Part shown: positions 39,742-47,461 of the stretch, piece by piece
Layout of the letters: the number at the start of each line of letters is the position of its first letter
How positions within the stretch are numbered: the first letter of the stretch is position 1
DNA from: CBDCUQ01 sp965222835
GTDB lineage: Bacteria; Pseudomonadota; Alphaproteobacteria; Rhizobiales; Hyphomicrobiaceae
Assembly: GCA_965222835.1 (NCBI GenBank)
Contig: CBDCUQ010000002.1
Location: 1-64,000 of the forward strand
Length of the DNA stretch: 64,000 bases
Direction of reading: 5' to 3'
Notes under the pieces: model-generated
What the model was told of the DNA's origin: nothing
The model's database searches: none
The model's input: the letters and a program-made list of their open reading frames with translations, nothing else
Translations under genes and position numbers: made by a program

Positions 39742-40141
39742 ATGACGACACCAAAAGAAGTGCAGAACATGATCGAAGGCAGTGGCGGCACCGTGAATGA
39801 AATGGCTGTGCTGCCTGATGGGTCTGGATTTGCTACAGCGTCATTTCCGCCGCCGAAGGACCACTTGGCTTTACGCTAACGACGGTACTTATGAGGCACC
39901 GCCAATGCCCATGCGGATGGGCACCGATGACCCGCGCCGAAAACAGTTTGAGGGCATGGTGAGGCAAGCGGCAAAACATGCGGTGCGTGCCGCCACCATG
40001 AACGGCAAAGAAACCGACTTTGACCCTGATGCGCTCGTGCAAAATATGATTGTCGGGCTGCTCGGATATTTCACACCGGATGGGTTGGACGGCTCCGATG
40101 ATTGGGCAAACCCAAAGCCGGTTCCGCCGCTGTTTCCATGA
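39742..40141 (+). pseudogene. Conserved phage protein interrupted by a one-base frameshift
   Basis: ATG 39742 reads MTTPKEVQNMIEGSGGTVNE, then MAVLPDGSGFATASFPPPKDH, and hits a stop at 39879. In the +1 frame the sequence continues WLYANDGTYEAPPMPM and ends in ATMNGKETDFDPDALVQNMI. The two halves together match a known phage protein pattern (PDGSGFA...PxPKDHWLY...DFDPDALVQN). One extra T in CACTTGG (39864-39868) explains the break: CACTGG would restore His-Trp. It may be a real mutation, a programmed shift or an error. Confidence 0.65.
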
Positions 40142-40162
40142 TTCACAAGAAAGGCCGGACAT

Positions 40163-40711
40163 ATGGCAAAGCCAAAACTTAGCCGCCTAGAAGAAGATGT
40201 TTTACGTTTGATGTATGACGCCTCCAAGTCTGGCAAAGAAACGTCAACCCCATCCGATATGGCCAACCGTCTCGGATGCGAAGAAGACGCAATAATGGAC
40301 GCGCTCAACAGGCTTCTTGCTCTCGGCTACGTCAGTCCGCCGCCGCCTTCAACTACATTAGCAGAAATTGATGCCAAACTATTGAAGCTTGACCCTAAGG
40401 CTGAAATAGAAACGCCAGATCGCGTTGTGATGGCGAGTCTACTCATTGGCGCCAATGAAGATGCAATCATGAAGCTTGGCCTAGATCCTAAAGGGGTGCG
40501 CACGATAGGTGATCGTTTGCGCCGTAACGGCGTATGGGACGCTGGCGGGGTGGACGAACCAGACAGCGATACATCGTTTTGGATGATGTGTGCGATAGGA
40601 CACGGATGGATGGAACGCGCCTACGACCACGACAAAAAGACTTGGCTCTATCGGAATACGCCGGAGGGCACGAAACATGCAGCCGCCTTGATTAAGCGGT
40701 CCCAACCATAA
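40163..40711 (+). CDS. Winged-helix DNA-binding protein
   Basis: 182 residues. N-terminal LSRLEEDVLRLMYDASKSGK, then TPSDMANRLGCEEDAIMDAL and NRLLALGYV forms a winged helix. The C-terminal part (MASLLIGANEDAIMKLGLDP, HGWMERAYDHDKKTWLYRNT) is unrecognised. Candidate regulator of the early operon. Confidence 0.55.
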   Translation: MAKPKLSRLEEDVLRLMYDASKSGKETSTPSDMANRLGCEEDAIMDALNRLLALGYVSPPPPSTTLAEIDAKLLKLDPKAEIETPDRVVMASLLIGANEDAIMKLGLDPKGVRTIGDRLRRNGVWDAGGVDEPDSDTSFWMMCAIGHGWMERAYDHDKKTWLYRNTPEGTKHAAALIKRSQP

Positions 40712-40732
40712 CACACAAGAAAGGCCCAGCAC

Positions 40733-40780
40733 ATGGACAAGATCATGGACAAGATCATGGACAAGATCATGGACAAGATC
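40733..40780 (+). repeat. Four perfect 12-bp tandem repeats at a gene start
   Basis: ATGGACAAGATC x4 without mismatch. Each copy contains a start codon, but only the first has the AAGAAAGGCCC leader nearby. Confidence 0.95.
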
Positions 40781-41020
40781 GAGGCATTCAACAAAGAGCG
40801 CAACAGAGCTTTCGAGAACGATGATCTTGAATGGGCGCGGAAGATGCTTCCTAGCGTTTCCCATCCCTCAGTCATCCCAATGGCGTTTCACAAGGCGCGC
40901 TACGAATGCGTACAGGTCAGCGAGAAGAAGCGACGCGAAAGTCAGCAGTGGCTTGTGGAAAATGGTGTGAAGAGTTTTGGTGGCCACCCCATCAAAGTTG
41001 GCGACCCACTGCCAGAATAG
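40733..41020 (+). CDS. Protein starting with four MDKI repeats
   Basis: 95 residues. The gene starts with ATGGACAAGATC four times in a row, giving four possible in-frame ATG starts and a heptad-like helix (MDKIMDKIMDKIMDKIEAFN). The rest is charged and helical, ending FGGHPIKVGDPLPE. Repeat number could vary by slippage. No family. Confidence 0.58.
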   Translation: MDKIMDKIMDKIMDKIEAFNKERNRAFENDDLEWARKMLPSVSHPSVIPMAFHKARYECVQVSEKKRRESQQWLVENGVKSFGGHPIKVGDPLPE

Positions 41021-41036
41021 AAGAAAGGCCCGAACG

Positions 41037-41279
41037 ATGGATGCACCCCACCCAGATGAAAGACGCATCGAGCATATCTGCCGACATGGCACCCGGTTTC
41101 GTGCCAGGGCAAATCTGAAAAGTGGCGTAGAAATAAATGGGTCAGAACACTTGAACCGCGACCAGTTGGCAGCAGACGCAGCCCAATTTGCGGCGTGGCA
41201 CGCGATAGTGATCTACCCCACGCTCAATGGATTTGCCGGATACGATACTGTGCAATTTCACGAAATGAAGAACAGTTGA
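41037..41279 (+). CDS. Unknown small phage protein
   Basis: 80 residues from ATG 41037, after AAGAAAGGCC. MDAPHPDERRIEHICRHGTR, then DQLAADAAQFAAWHAIVIYP. Similar in layout to short phage proteins beginning E.IA..IC. No function known. Confidence 0.5.
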   Translation: MDAPHPDERRIEHICRHGTRFRARANLKSGVEINGSEHLNRDQLAADAAQFAAWHAIVIYPTLNGFAGYDTVQFHEMKNS

Positions 41280-41290
41280 GAAAGATCACT

Positions 41291-41566
41291 TTGAAGCGCT
41301 GCGAAAACAGAGAAAAGATTCGACGGCACATTGGTGAACACCCGAGCGCCACGTATCGCCAGATCATGGAGGCCTGCAACATCTCATCAACCGCAGTAGT
41401 CGCGCATCACCTGAAAACACTGCGGTTTGAGAAGGTAGACGTAACGAAGTTGAAGCGTGAGAACGATTCGTTGAAACGGGAAAATCAGAAACTAAGGCGG
41501 AAGCTCGAAAAAGCCACAGGCGCTGTACGCAAAAAACCGCAAACCAGAAAGCCGAAAAAGAAATGA
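41291..41566 (+). CDS. Helix-turn-helix coiled-coil regulator (TTG start)
   Basis: 91 residues from TTG 41291, six bases after GAGAAAG. REKIRRHIGEHPSATYRQIM, then EACNISSTAVVAHHLKTL is a winged helix-turn-helix, followed by a coiled coil (KLKRENDSLKRENQKLRRKL) and a Lys-rich end. It looks like a dimeric DNA-binding protein at the end of the early operon. Confidence 0.55.
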   Translation: MKRCENREKIRRHIGEHPSATYRQIMEACNISSTAVVAHHLKTLRFEKVDVTKLKRENDSLKRENQKLRRKLEKATGAVRKKPQTRKPKKK

Positions 41567-41931
41567 ACAATTATCGCTCCCTCACAACATTCGATCTCTG
41601 CACCGGCCGCATCGCCATATATGTCAGGGGTTCCTGGCGGTGGGCTTTTGTCGCACCGGGATATGTGACACTCGCCTCAGGCCATCGCCCCAATCATCAT
41701 GTTGGCATTGGCTACATAAGTGATGTTGTGAAAGATACACAGAGCACCTTTTGTAGGGATGTCGCCTCATCGCCCCACTTAATGCTTGGCGCCCGTCTTA
41801 CGGAAGATGAGGTATCAAGCGTCGAAAAAATTAAATATGGCCGTACGGCAAAGTTGCGAACAGCATCAGGTATTGTCGATGCTTGGATACATGCAAACAT
41901 CCCAGACAGGGACGATCTTCTGGCAAGGTGA
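41563..41931 (+). CDS. Unknown protein ending the rightward operon
   Basis: 122 residues. ATG overlaps the previous stop (ATGA). GRIAIYVRGSWRWAFVAPGY is beta-rich with many aromatics; the C-terminus is helical. Ends six bases before the stop of the convergent gene at 41937. No family. Confidence 0.55.
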   Translation: MNNYRSLTTFDLCTGRIAIYVRGSWRWAFVAPGYVTLASGHRPNHHVGIGYISDVVKDTQSTFCRDVASSPHLMLGARLTEDEVSSVEKIKYGRTAKLRTASGIVDAWIHANIPDRDDLLAR

Positions 41932-41936
41932 GCCGA

Positions 41937-43238
41937 TCATTCTTCTGTAATCAGCCGACGGTAGATTTCTTCAATCTTTGAGGCCTCATTAGGAGTTATG
42001 TCCTTTGGTTTATAATCCCGAATAGAAAGCGATAAGTCGCCAATGTCAAGGTTTCGTCCGGCGGGCGCCATCGATTCGGGTGAGTAAAGATCAAGATGTC
42101 CCGGATACATGTCGTCAATGTTTGGTATGTCGTGAGAAAGCCGCGACGCGCGCGCTATTTTTTCGTGTGGAGAGGTGAGGTATAGAACGTTGTCTGGAGC
42201 AGTCTCTAGAGCCCTGGTTAAGCGTGCTACTTCGCTCGACCACTCGTAGCGCTCCATTGCGGAGGCCCCGGCCGGTGGTCTCTTGTTTAAAAGTTTGTCA
42301 AGCTGCGCTGTGAGCTTGTCCGCCGCTTCTGAGTGGGGCGCCGCTTTCGAGCTATGCCTCAAGTCAAGATAGGCGGGCGAGGCCAAGCCGTCTGCAAAGT
42401 GTTGAGCCTCATGCTGGGCAATTTTTTGAACATCATCGAAGTTTCGGCCAGACAGCTCCATTTGAACAGGCGTGTTGTGCCACCACGGAGCAGGCTCCTG
42501 CAATGGCTCAGTCGCGACAGCGCCTTGGAGAAAGTCTTCGCCGCGCTCCTTGTCTATGCTCACCCTTAGGGGTGCGTTCTGCATGCCAGGATGTGCGATC
42601 TTTAGGTCTGGGGCAGCGCGTGGAAAAAAGTCGCCAATTGTCCCGCTGTATTCTAAATTGTCCTCAACTCCAGGTCCGTAAATTCCGCGATGGGATGGGT
42701 TTGGCGTCCAGTTCATTGTGTGCCAGCTAATAGGCACGTCATCCGCACCCTCGGGAATGGGGCCGAACATATCACGACTGCCCCAGCCGTAATTCCTCCA
42801 GGCCTGTTCTCGCATAGCTGGCGTAGCATCCTTACCCAGAAGATGGGTCGCCTCCCCTAAGGCTTCTGGAGAGCCCCAGGCGCCTTGTTTTATTCTCCCG
42901 GCCTCTGTTAGTCGCTTAATGGCAGGAAGGCCTAAGAAGAGGGATTTGAGCGGAGAGAGAGCGGCACCGATCTTGCCGACAGGTGTAAATGTGAGGGCGG
43001 CTTCTGTCCCTGTGGTTTTGGCGGTCTCAGCGCTCGGGTCCATGGGAAAGGCTGCTAAATTCTTGGCGGGTTCATACGCTACGGCACCCGTCAGATAATC
43101 CATACCCCTCTGGGGTGCACTTAAGGCGCTTGCCACTCGATCAGTCGCGCCACCTTCTGGTGCGCCGCCACCGACAAGCCAGCCACTTATCTGCTCTGCA
43201 TATGAGGGCTTTCTATCCTCAAAAAACGCTCCACCCAT
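41937..43238 (-). CDS. Large protein with HEAQH motif, possible metallopeptidase-type virion protein
   Basis: 433 residues. IAQHEAQHFADGLA near 275-288 contains HExxH, the zincin active-site pattern. The rest is Pro/Gly-rich loops with a conserved DVPISWHTMNWTPNPSHRGI segment and IDDMYPGHLDLYSPESMAPA. Similar architecture to large polyvalent phage proteins with predicted peptidase domains. It sits beside the VWA/AAA+ pair although its relatives are usually virion proteins. No signal peptide. A third zinc ligand is not obvious, so activity is uncertain. Confidence 0.58.
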   Translation of the reverse strand: MGGAFFEDRKPSYAEQISGWLVGGGAPEGGATDRVASALSAPQRGMDYLTGAVAYEPAKNLAAFPMDPSAETAKTTGTEAALTFTPVGKIGAALSPLKSLFLGLPAIKRLTEAGRIKQGAWGSPEALGEATHLLGKDATPAMREQAWRNYGWGSRDMFGPIPEGADDVPISWHTMNWTPNPSHRGIYGPGVEDNLEYSGTIGDFFPRAAPDLKIAHPGMQNAPLRVSIDKERGEDFLQGAVATEPLQEPAPWWHNTPVQMELSGRNFDDVQKIAQHEAQHFADGLASPAYLDLRHSSKAAPHSEAADKLTAQLDKLLNKRPPAGASAMERYEWSSEVARLTRALETAPDNVLYLTSPHEKIARASRLSHDIPNIDDMYPGHLDLYSPESMAPAGRNLDIGDLSLSIRDYKPKDITPNEASKIEEIYRRLITEE

Positions 43239-43375
43239 CGGCGCGCACCCCTCATAGGATTATTTTACCGCTGAAAAAGAAGAAGGGGCAGTCAGCCCGG
43301 AGCATCACCAACCGGCCAGCCACCCCTTCGTACCCCGATTCGCCTTTCCCTGCACAACTGGCGGCGAGCGGGGGT

Positions 43376-45547
43376 TTAGTCGCGCTCCTCGAGCCGGGCG
43401 GCGTGCTCCGGCTTACGGCCTTCAAAGATCTCCAGGACCTCCTCGAAGTCGGTGGTCCGTGTAATGATGCCGCGATGCGCAATACGGAAGGCATCCTCAT
43501 CCAGCCGGGTCGACATTTGGTCCGTGCCGTTCCGGCGAATGCCGGTCACCCGGCCGTCTGAAAACCAGATGCGGGGGCGAGCCTGGCGTGCCAGCCAGGA
43601 GAGGGCCGGTCCGTCGACGATGTTGCTGTGACTGTGCAGAAGCCGGTGATTGAACTCCGGCCCCACCACGCGACCAGCATAGGCGATGATGGTAAGCAGG
43701 CCCGGCGCGCCAGAGCGGTTTTCCTCCGGCGTCACCAGGCCCTGCAGCTTGCCTGCATAAAGCGCGATTGTCGAGGCTGGTGCAATCTCGATGAGCTTCA
43801 GCGTATCCTCATGCGCCCAGCTCATGGAGCCGGAGACGTCGATTAAAAGCGTGCCGCCTGGGCGGCGTCCGATTGCATTCAAAACATGCTTGTCGGTCGT
43901 CCAGCGGTTCCAGTGTTTCGGGAATCCGCCCTCCAAAGAAGCCCGGCCCATGGTTTTAACAAGCGCCCGGTTGGGGAGCTTGCGCTCCGGCCGATGAATC
44001 TGCATCCGCGCCCAGCGGACATCGTCCAGCCGCGAGTGCGGCGGGAAACCAACCGGCGCCAGGCAGAGCGTACTGTCCGGCTCCCGATCATCGCCCTGGA
44101 CATTGTCGTAGGCTTCGAACACCAGGTTCGATGGGTCCAGCTCTTCTGTGCGCTGGTAGTCCCAGTATGTCGCCTCTTTGAGGGTCATCCCCTCAGTTGT
44201 TACCGGCTCCGGCTTTTCCGGCGCGCGCTCGCCGTATTGAAGTGCGTGTTCGGCAAGGCCAACCTCCGCGACCTCGTTCTGCTTTTTGTTGGCGCGATCA
44301 AGTGTGGCCGGTGATGTGCCTTCGCCCTCCCATGGGCTCTTGTTGCTGGGCTCTTCGACCTCGTCGGTCTCGTCACCCGGACCGGGGTCCACATCTTCTT
44401 CGGCATCATCCGGCCCGGGAGTATCGGCCTCGCGACCAGGATCATCGCCAGGATGGTCAGAATGATCATCAGATTGACCATCATCTTGGTCATCATTAGG
44501 ACCAGGATGGCGAGGCCGCCCAGGATCATCGCCTTCATCCTGACCAAGGGTGTCATCCTGTTCAGTTTCCAAAACAGTGTCCGGCTGTTGTGCGCCGCGC
44601 TCCTTCGCCTCTTTCTGTAGCTCATCCAGCTCATCCTTCAGCTCGTCTGCCTCAGGGATCTCCTCGAGGGATTCGCGCAACGCCTGCTCGACCGCCACCG
44701 CGAGCCCGGTGTAGAGACCGGTGGCGCGCGCCAGTCGGCGACGATTCGTCACCGGCTTCGGCTTTTTCACGCCGCGCTGAGTGGGCTGTGCTCGTGCGTG
44801 CTCGATGGCTGCGAATCGCCGCCCGAGCGCAAGGTCTATCTCAAATGCCTTCTCGATTGCCTTGTCGGCGCGCGCCAGGATGGTTCGGATGAAGGTTAGA
44901 AAGTCACCCGGGTTTCCGTAGGCCTTGCGATTCTTGATGAAAAGTTCATGGCAGGTCGTGCCGTCCTCGAACTTTGTGTCGAGCACTGTCTCCAATGTTG
45001 TGAGGGCGGTTGATGTGTCCGCCAGCGAGCCATCCTTGTTGCTCATGTGCTGACCACGCGACGCCAGAACGCGCTCGATGATATCGCGCGCCTTGTCGAC
45101 GTAGACCGTGAAGGAAAAGGCGAACCTCTCCCGGAAGCCGTAGGATGTTCTTCGGCCGCCCCAGAGATCATGCGTGTCCGCTAGATAGGCGAGGCGCATA
45201 TCCTCGGCCAGCTGTAGCGCCGCCTGCGAGATCGCGCCCTTCTTCTCTAGTTTGAGCGCGTGCGGCAGAAGCTGATGCGTAAAGCGCGCATGCAGAAGCT
45301 CATGCAGGCGCACGAAGCGGCCGTCCTCGGTGCGAAAGGATGGCGAGAGAAGGGTCGCTGGACAGTTTTCCGGGTTAGCCTTCCAGTAGCTCTCATCCGG
45401 AAAGGTCGTGGTGCCTTTGAGCGTTCCCACCTCGACGTCGTGCCAGAGATACTTCGGCGCGACGATATAGGGAAAGGACGGCACAGCCGCGTTCTCGGCG
45501 CGCTCCAGCGCTTTTTTGGCGAGAACTTTTTGTGCTCTGGTTGGCAT
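43376..45547 (-). CDS. VWA-domain protein with HELLH motif (CobT-like)
   Basis: 723 residues. HELLH at 82-86 (RLHELLHARFTHQ) suggests a zinc-binding fold, followed by a helical domain. Residues about 330-430 are an Asp/Glu/Pro/Gly linker of low complexity. The C-terminal domain has LLIDVSGSMSW near 564-574, the MIDAS DxSxS of von Willebrand A domains, with a later IWFSDGRVTG for the remaining metal ligands. An acidic linker before a VWA domain is the build of CobT, partner of CobS. The AAA+ gene two bases upstream completes the pair. Expected to act as a substrate adaptor for the ATPase. Confidence 0.78.
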   Translation of the reverse strand: MPTRAQKVLAKKALERAENAAVPSFPYIVAPKYLWHDVEVGTLKGTTTFPDESYWKANPENCPATLLSPSFRTEDGRFVRLHELLHARFTHQLLPHALKLEKKGAISQAALQLAEDMRLAYLADTHDLWGGRRTSYGFRERFAFSFTVYVDKARDIIERVLASRGQHMSNKDGSLADTSTALTTLETVLDTKFEDGTTCHELFIKNRKAYGNPGDFLTFIRTILARADKAIEKAFEIDLALGRRFAAIEHARAQPTQRGVKKPKPVTNRRRLARATGLYTGLAVAVEQALRESLEEIPEADELKDELDELQKEAKERGAQQPDTVLETEQDDTLGQDEGDDPGRPRHPGPNDDQDDGQSDDHSDHPGDDPGREADTPGPDDAEEDVDPGPGDETDEVEEPSNKSPWEGEGTSPATLDRANKKQNEVAEVGLAEHALQYGERAPEKPEPVTTEGMTLKEATYWDYQRTEELDPSNLVFEAYDNVQGDDREPDSTLCLAPVGFPPHSRLDDVRWARMQIHRPERKLPNRALVKTMGRASLEGGFPKHWNRWTTDKHVLNAIGRRPGGTLLIDVSGSMSWAHEDTLKLIEIAPASTIALYAGKLQGLVTPEENRSGAPGLLTIIAYAGRVVGPEFNHRLLHSHSNIVDGPALSWLARQARPRIWFSDGRVTGIRRNGTDQMSTRLDEDAFRIAHRGIITRTTDFEEVLEIFEGRKPEHAARLEERD

Positions 45548-45548
45548 A

Positions 45549-47054
45549 CTATGCCGCCTTGGTTTTAGCGAGATTGATGCTGGTTACCAGCCACTCGGCC
45601 GCCGCGTCGCCCACCACAAGACGGGCTGCGGCCTCGAGGTCGAGACCCTTGCCGAGCAAGCCGTCAAGTGCGCGGAACCCTCGAAGTCCGATGGCCCGGC
45701 CCCCAACCCCGCGTGGTGTTTCCTTGGCCAGGAAGATGGTCCGGCACGCCGCTTCGCAGACCTCCGGCGAATGCCAGCGATCTTTTATGAAGGCCGCCGG
45801 GTTCGGGAACTCGACTTTGAGTACGACATCGAAGCGATCGAGAAGAGGCTCGGGAAGGCCGGACGGCGCTTCGTTGGTCGAGGCAATCACCTGCCAGCCG
45901 TCGGCGGGCGTGATGGTCTCGTTGGTCGGCAGTGTCATCTTGGCCGCTTCTTCGTCATCGAGAAAACCCAAGAGAAGCTTCATCACATCGCCAGAGGCGG
46001 CATCGATCTCGTCGATGATAAGCCGCCCACCCGTGCGCCAGGACTGCGAGGCCGGGCCGTCGTGCCAGGAGAATGTGCCCTTATCGTTTGGCAGATAGTG
46101 GCCACGAATCTCGGAGCTGGGCGTATCGAGCGTGATGTAGAGCCGGGAGACGTCCTGCGTAGCGCGACCGGCAAAGTTAGTGACGCCCGCAAAGCTCTTG
46201 CCGGTGCCTGGCGGGCCCCAGAGAAGAACGCGGCGCGCATACTTTAGTGCCTGCTCAACATCGGCCCAAGCCTTCGTAGCCTTGCTGATGGCGCCGTTGA
46301 GGATTACCTTGTTAGTGTCATCGTAGGGCTGCACCTTGAAGGGGTCGTCCTCCTTATGCGGGTCGTCGATATTGTGAATGGTATGGTGATGACCGACAAG
46401 CGCCGCGCCTCCTGCCCCGGCACCAGCAAGACCTCCGACACCTGCCGGTACGACGTGATGCGACGCGCCCAAAGTTGACCTCCTCATGCGATGCTCCAGT
46501 TCTCTTGCAATGCGCTCTCTGTGTTTTGTGTCGTGCATGTAGCGGATTGCGTCCGCCCTGTTGTCATATAGCGCCCTACTCGCGACACCCCCCGTTCTCT
46601 TGTCTACAACGGTTAGTTCCCACCTACCTGAGAGACCGTCCTCCCGGAGATGAAAATCGAAGTGTCCCGTTGGAACCGGTGGCAGAGTGCTCGTAGCTGG
46701 CGCCATCTTGTACATCTCCCTCAGCTTGGTTGCCGTGGCGTCCTTCCTTTTTGCCTCGTTCAACAGCTGCGCAATGCGGTATCTCTTTTTCTCAACCGCC
46801 ATCTCATGCGCGGTGGCCGTCCCAGCGGCGCGCTCCGCATCGGACAATGACGCAATCTCCTGAATTTGTGCCTTCAGGAACTCATCGATCTCCGGTGTGC
46901 GCTTACCCATCCGGCGGCCGACATCCTGCAGAACGGCCTCGGTGAACGGGTCCCAGTCTGCCTTCGTCTCCGGAATGCTGTGAACCTCCACATCCATTAG
47001 ATGTCTTACGGCATCCATATAGTCCCTTACGGCATCCATATAGTCCGTCGCCAT
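45549..47054 (-). CDS. MoxR/CobS-type AAA+ ATPase
   Basis: 501 residues. An N-terminal helical 200 residues and a Gly-rich hinge (GVGGLAGAGAGGAALVG) precede an AAA+ core: Walker A GPPGTGKS 280-287, the SSEIRGHYLPNDKGTFSWHD insert typical of MoxR/CobS, Walker B LIIDEID 345-351, sensor VIASTNE and a DRFD arginine-finger region. CobS-like proteins remodel partners with a VWA protein, here the next gene. A 19-bp operator covers the ribosome site. The first codons contain a 21-bp duplication (DYMDAVR twice). Confidence 0.82.
   Translation of the reverse strand: MATDYMDAVRDYMDAVRHLMDVEVHSIPETKADWDPFTEAVLQDVGRRMGKRTPEIDEFLKAQIQEIASLSDAERAAGTATAHEMAVEKKRYRIAQLLNEAKRKDATATKLREMYKMAPATSTLPPVPTGHFDFHLREDGLSGRWELTVVDKRTGGVASRALYDNRADAIRYMHDTKHRERIARELEHRMRRSTLGASHHVVPAGVGGLAGAGAGGAALVGHHHTIHNIDDPHKEDDPFKVQPYDDTNKVILNGAISKATKAWADVEQALKYARRVLLWGPPGTGKSFAGVTNFAGRATQDVSRLYITLDTPSSEIRGHYLPNDKGTFSWHDGPASQSWRTGGRLIIDEIDAASGDVMKLLLGFLDDEEAAKMTLPTNETITPADGWQVIASTNEAPSGLPEPLLDRFDVVLKVEFPNPAAFIKDRWHSPEVCEAACRTIFLAKETPRGVGGRAIGLRGFRALDGLLGKGLDLEAAARLVVGDAAAEWLVTSINLAKTKAA
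47005..47046 (-). repeat. Tandem 21-bp duplication at the AAA+ gene start
   Basis: GGACTATATGGATGCCGTAAG is present twice, head to tail and in frame, giving DYMDAVR-DYMDAVR and extra potential ATG starts. Confidence 0.95.
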
Positions 47055-47058
47055 AGGG

Positions 47059-47077
47059 TGTCAAGCTCCTCTTGTCA
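47059..47077. promoter_or_regulatory. Operator overlapping the AAA+ ribosome site
   Basis: On the minus strand TGACAAG-AGGAG-CTTGACA. Compare TGACAAG-CAGTG-CTTGACA at 54459-54477. The spacer AGGAG is the ribosome site of the 47054 gene, so a bound repressor could block transcription. Confidence 0.6.
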
Positions 47078-47115
47078 CTTTTATCGGCGTGTGTGCCGTA
47101 ATCCGGGTGGGGATG

Positions 47116-47451
47116 TCAAGCAGCCCCGGAGGTCATACGCTTTTCGACCTGGGTTATCAGGTGCTCGCCGATGGCGCGCGCCAGCTGGACTTCCCGCCCG
47201 GGAGCAGCGCGGAGGATCACCTCCTCGGCCAGGCCCTCCATAATACCCATTAGGGCCTCCAGGCTGAGAGACCTGGCAGCGGCGTCAGACGTGCGCGTGG
47301 TGCGCGGCAACGGGCGGCGGCCCACATCACGCACGCCATCGCGCATCTGGCAGCGCACTTTTTTCAGCGCGTCATGGTAATGGATCACCGGACGGGTATC
47401 GACGTCGAGAACATGGTCTTCGGCGTATTCACGCCAGCTGCGTTTGGGCAT
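47116..47451 (-). CDS. Unknown small protein
   Basis: 111 residues from ATG 47451, seven bases after AGGAG. MPKRSWREYAEDHVLDVDTR then YHDALKKVRCQMRDGV and a helical C-terminus (LEALMGIMEGLAEEVILRAA). Between primase-helicase and AAA+ genes. No family. Confidence 0.58.
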   Translation of the reverse strand: MPKRSWREYAEDHVLDVDTRPVIHYHDALKKVRCQMRDGVRDVGRRPLPRTTRTSDAAARSLSLEALMGIMEGLAEEVILRAAPGREVQLARAIGEHLITQVEKRMTSGAA

Positions 47452-47461
47452 AAGTCCGCTC

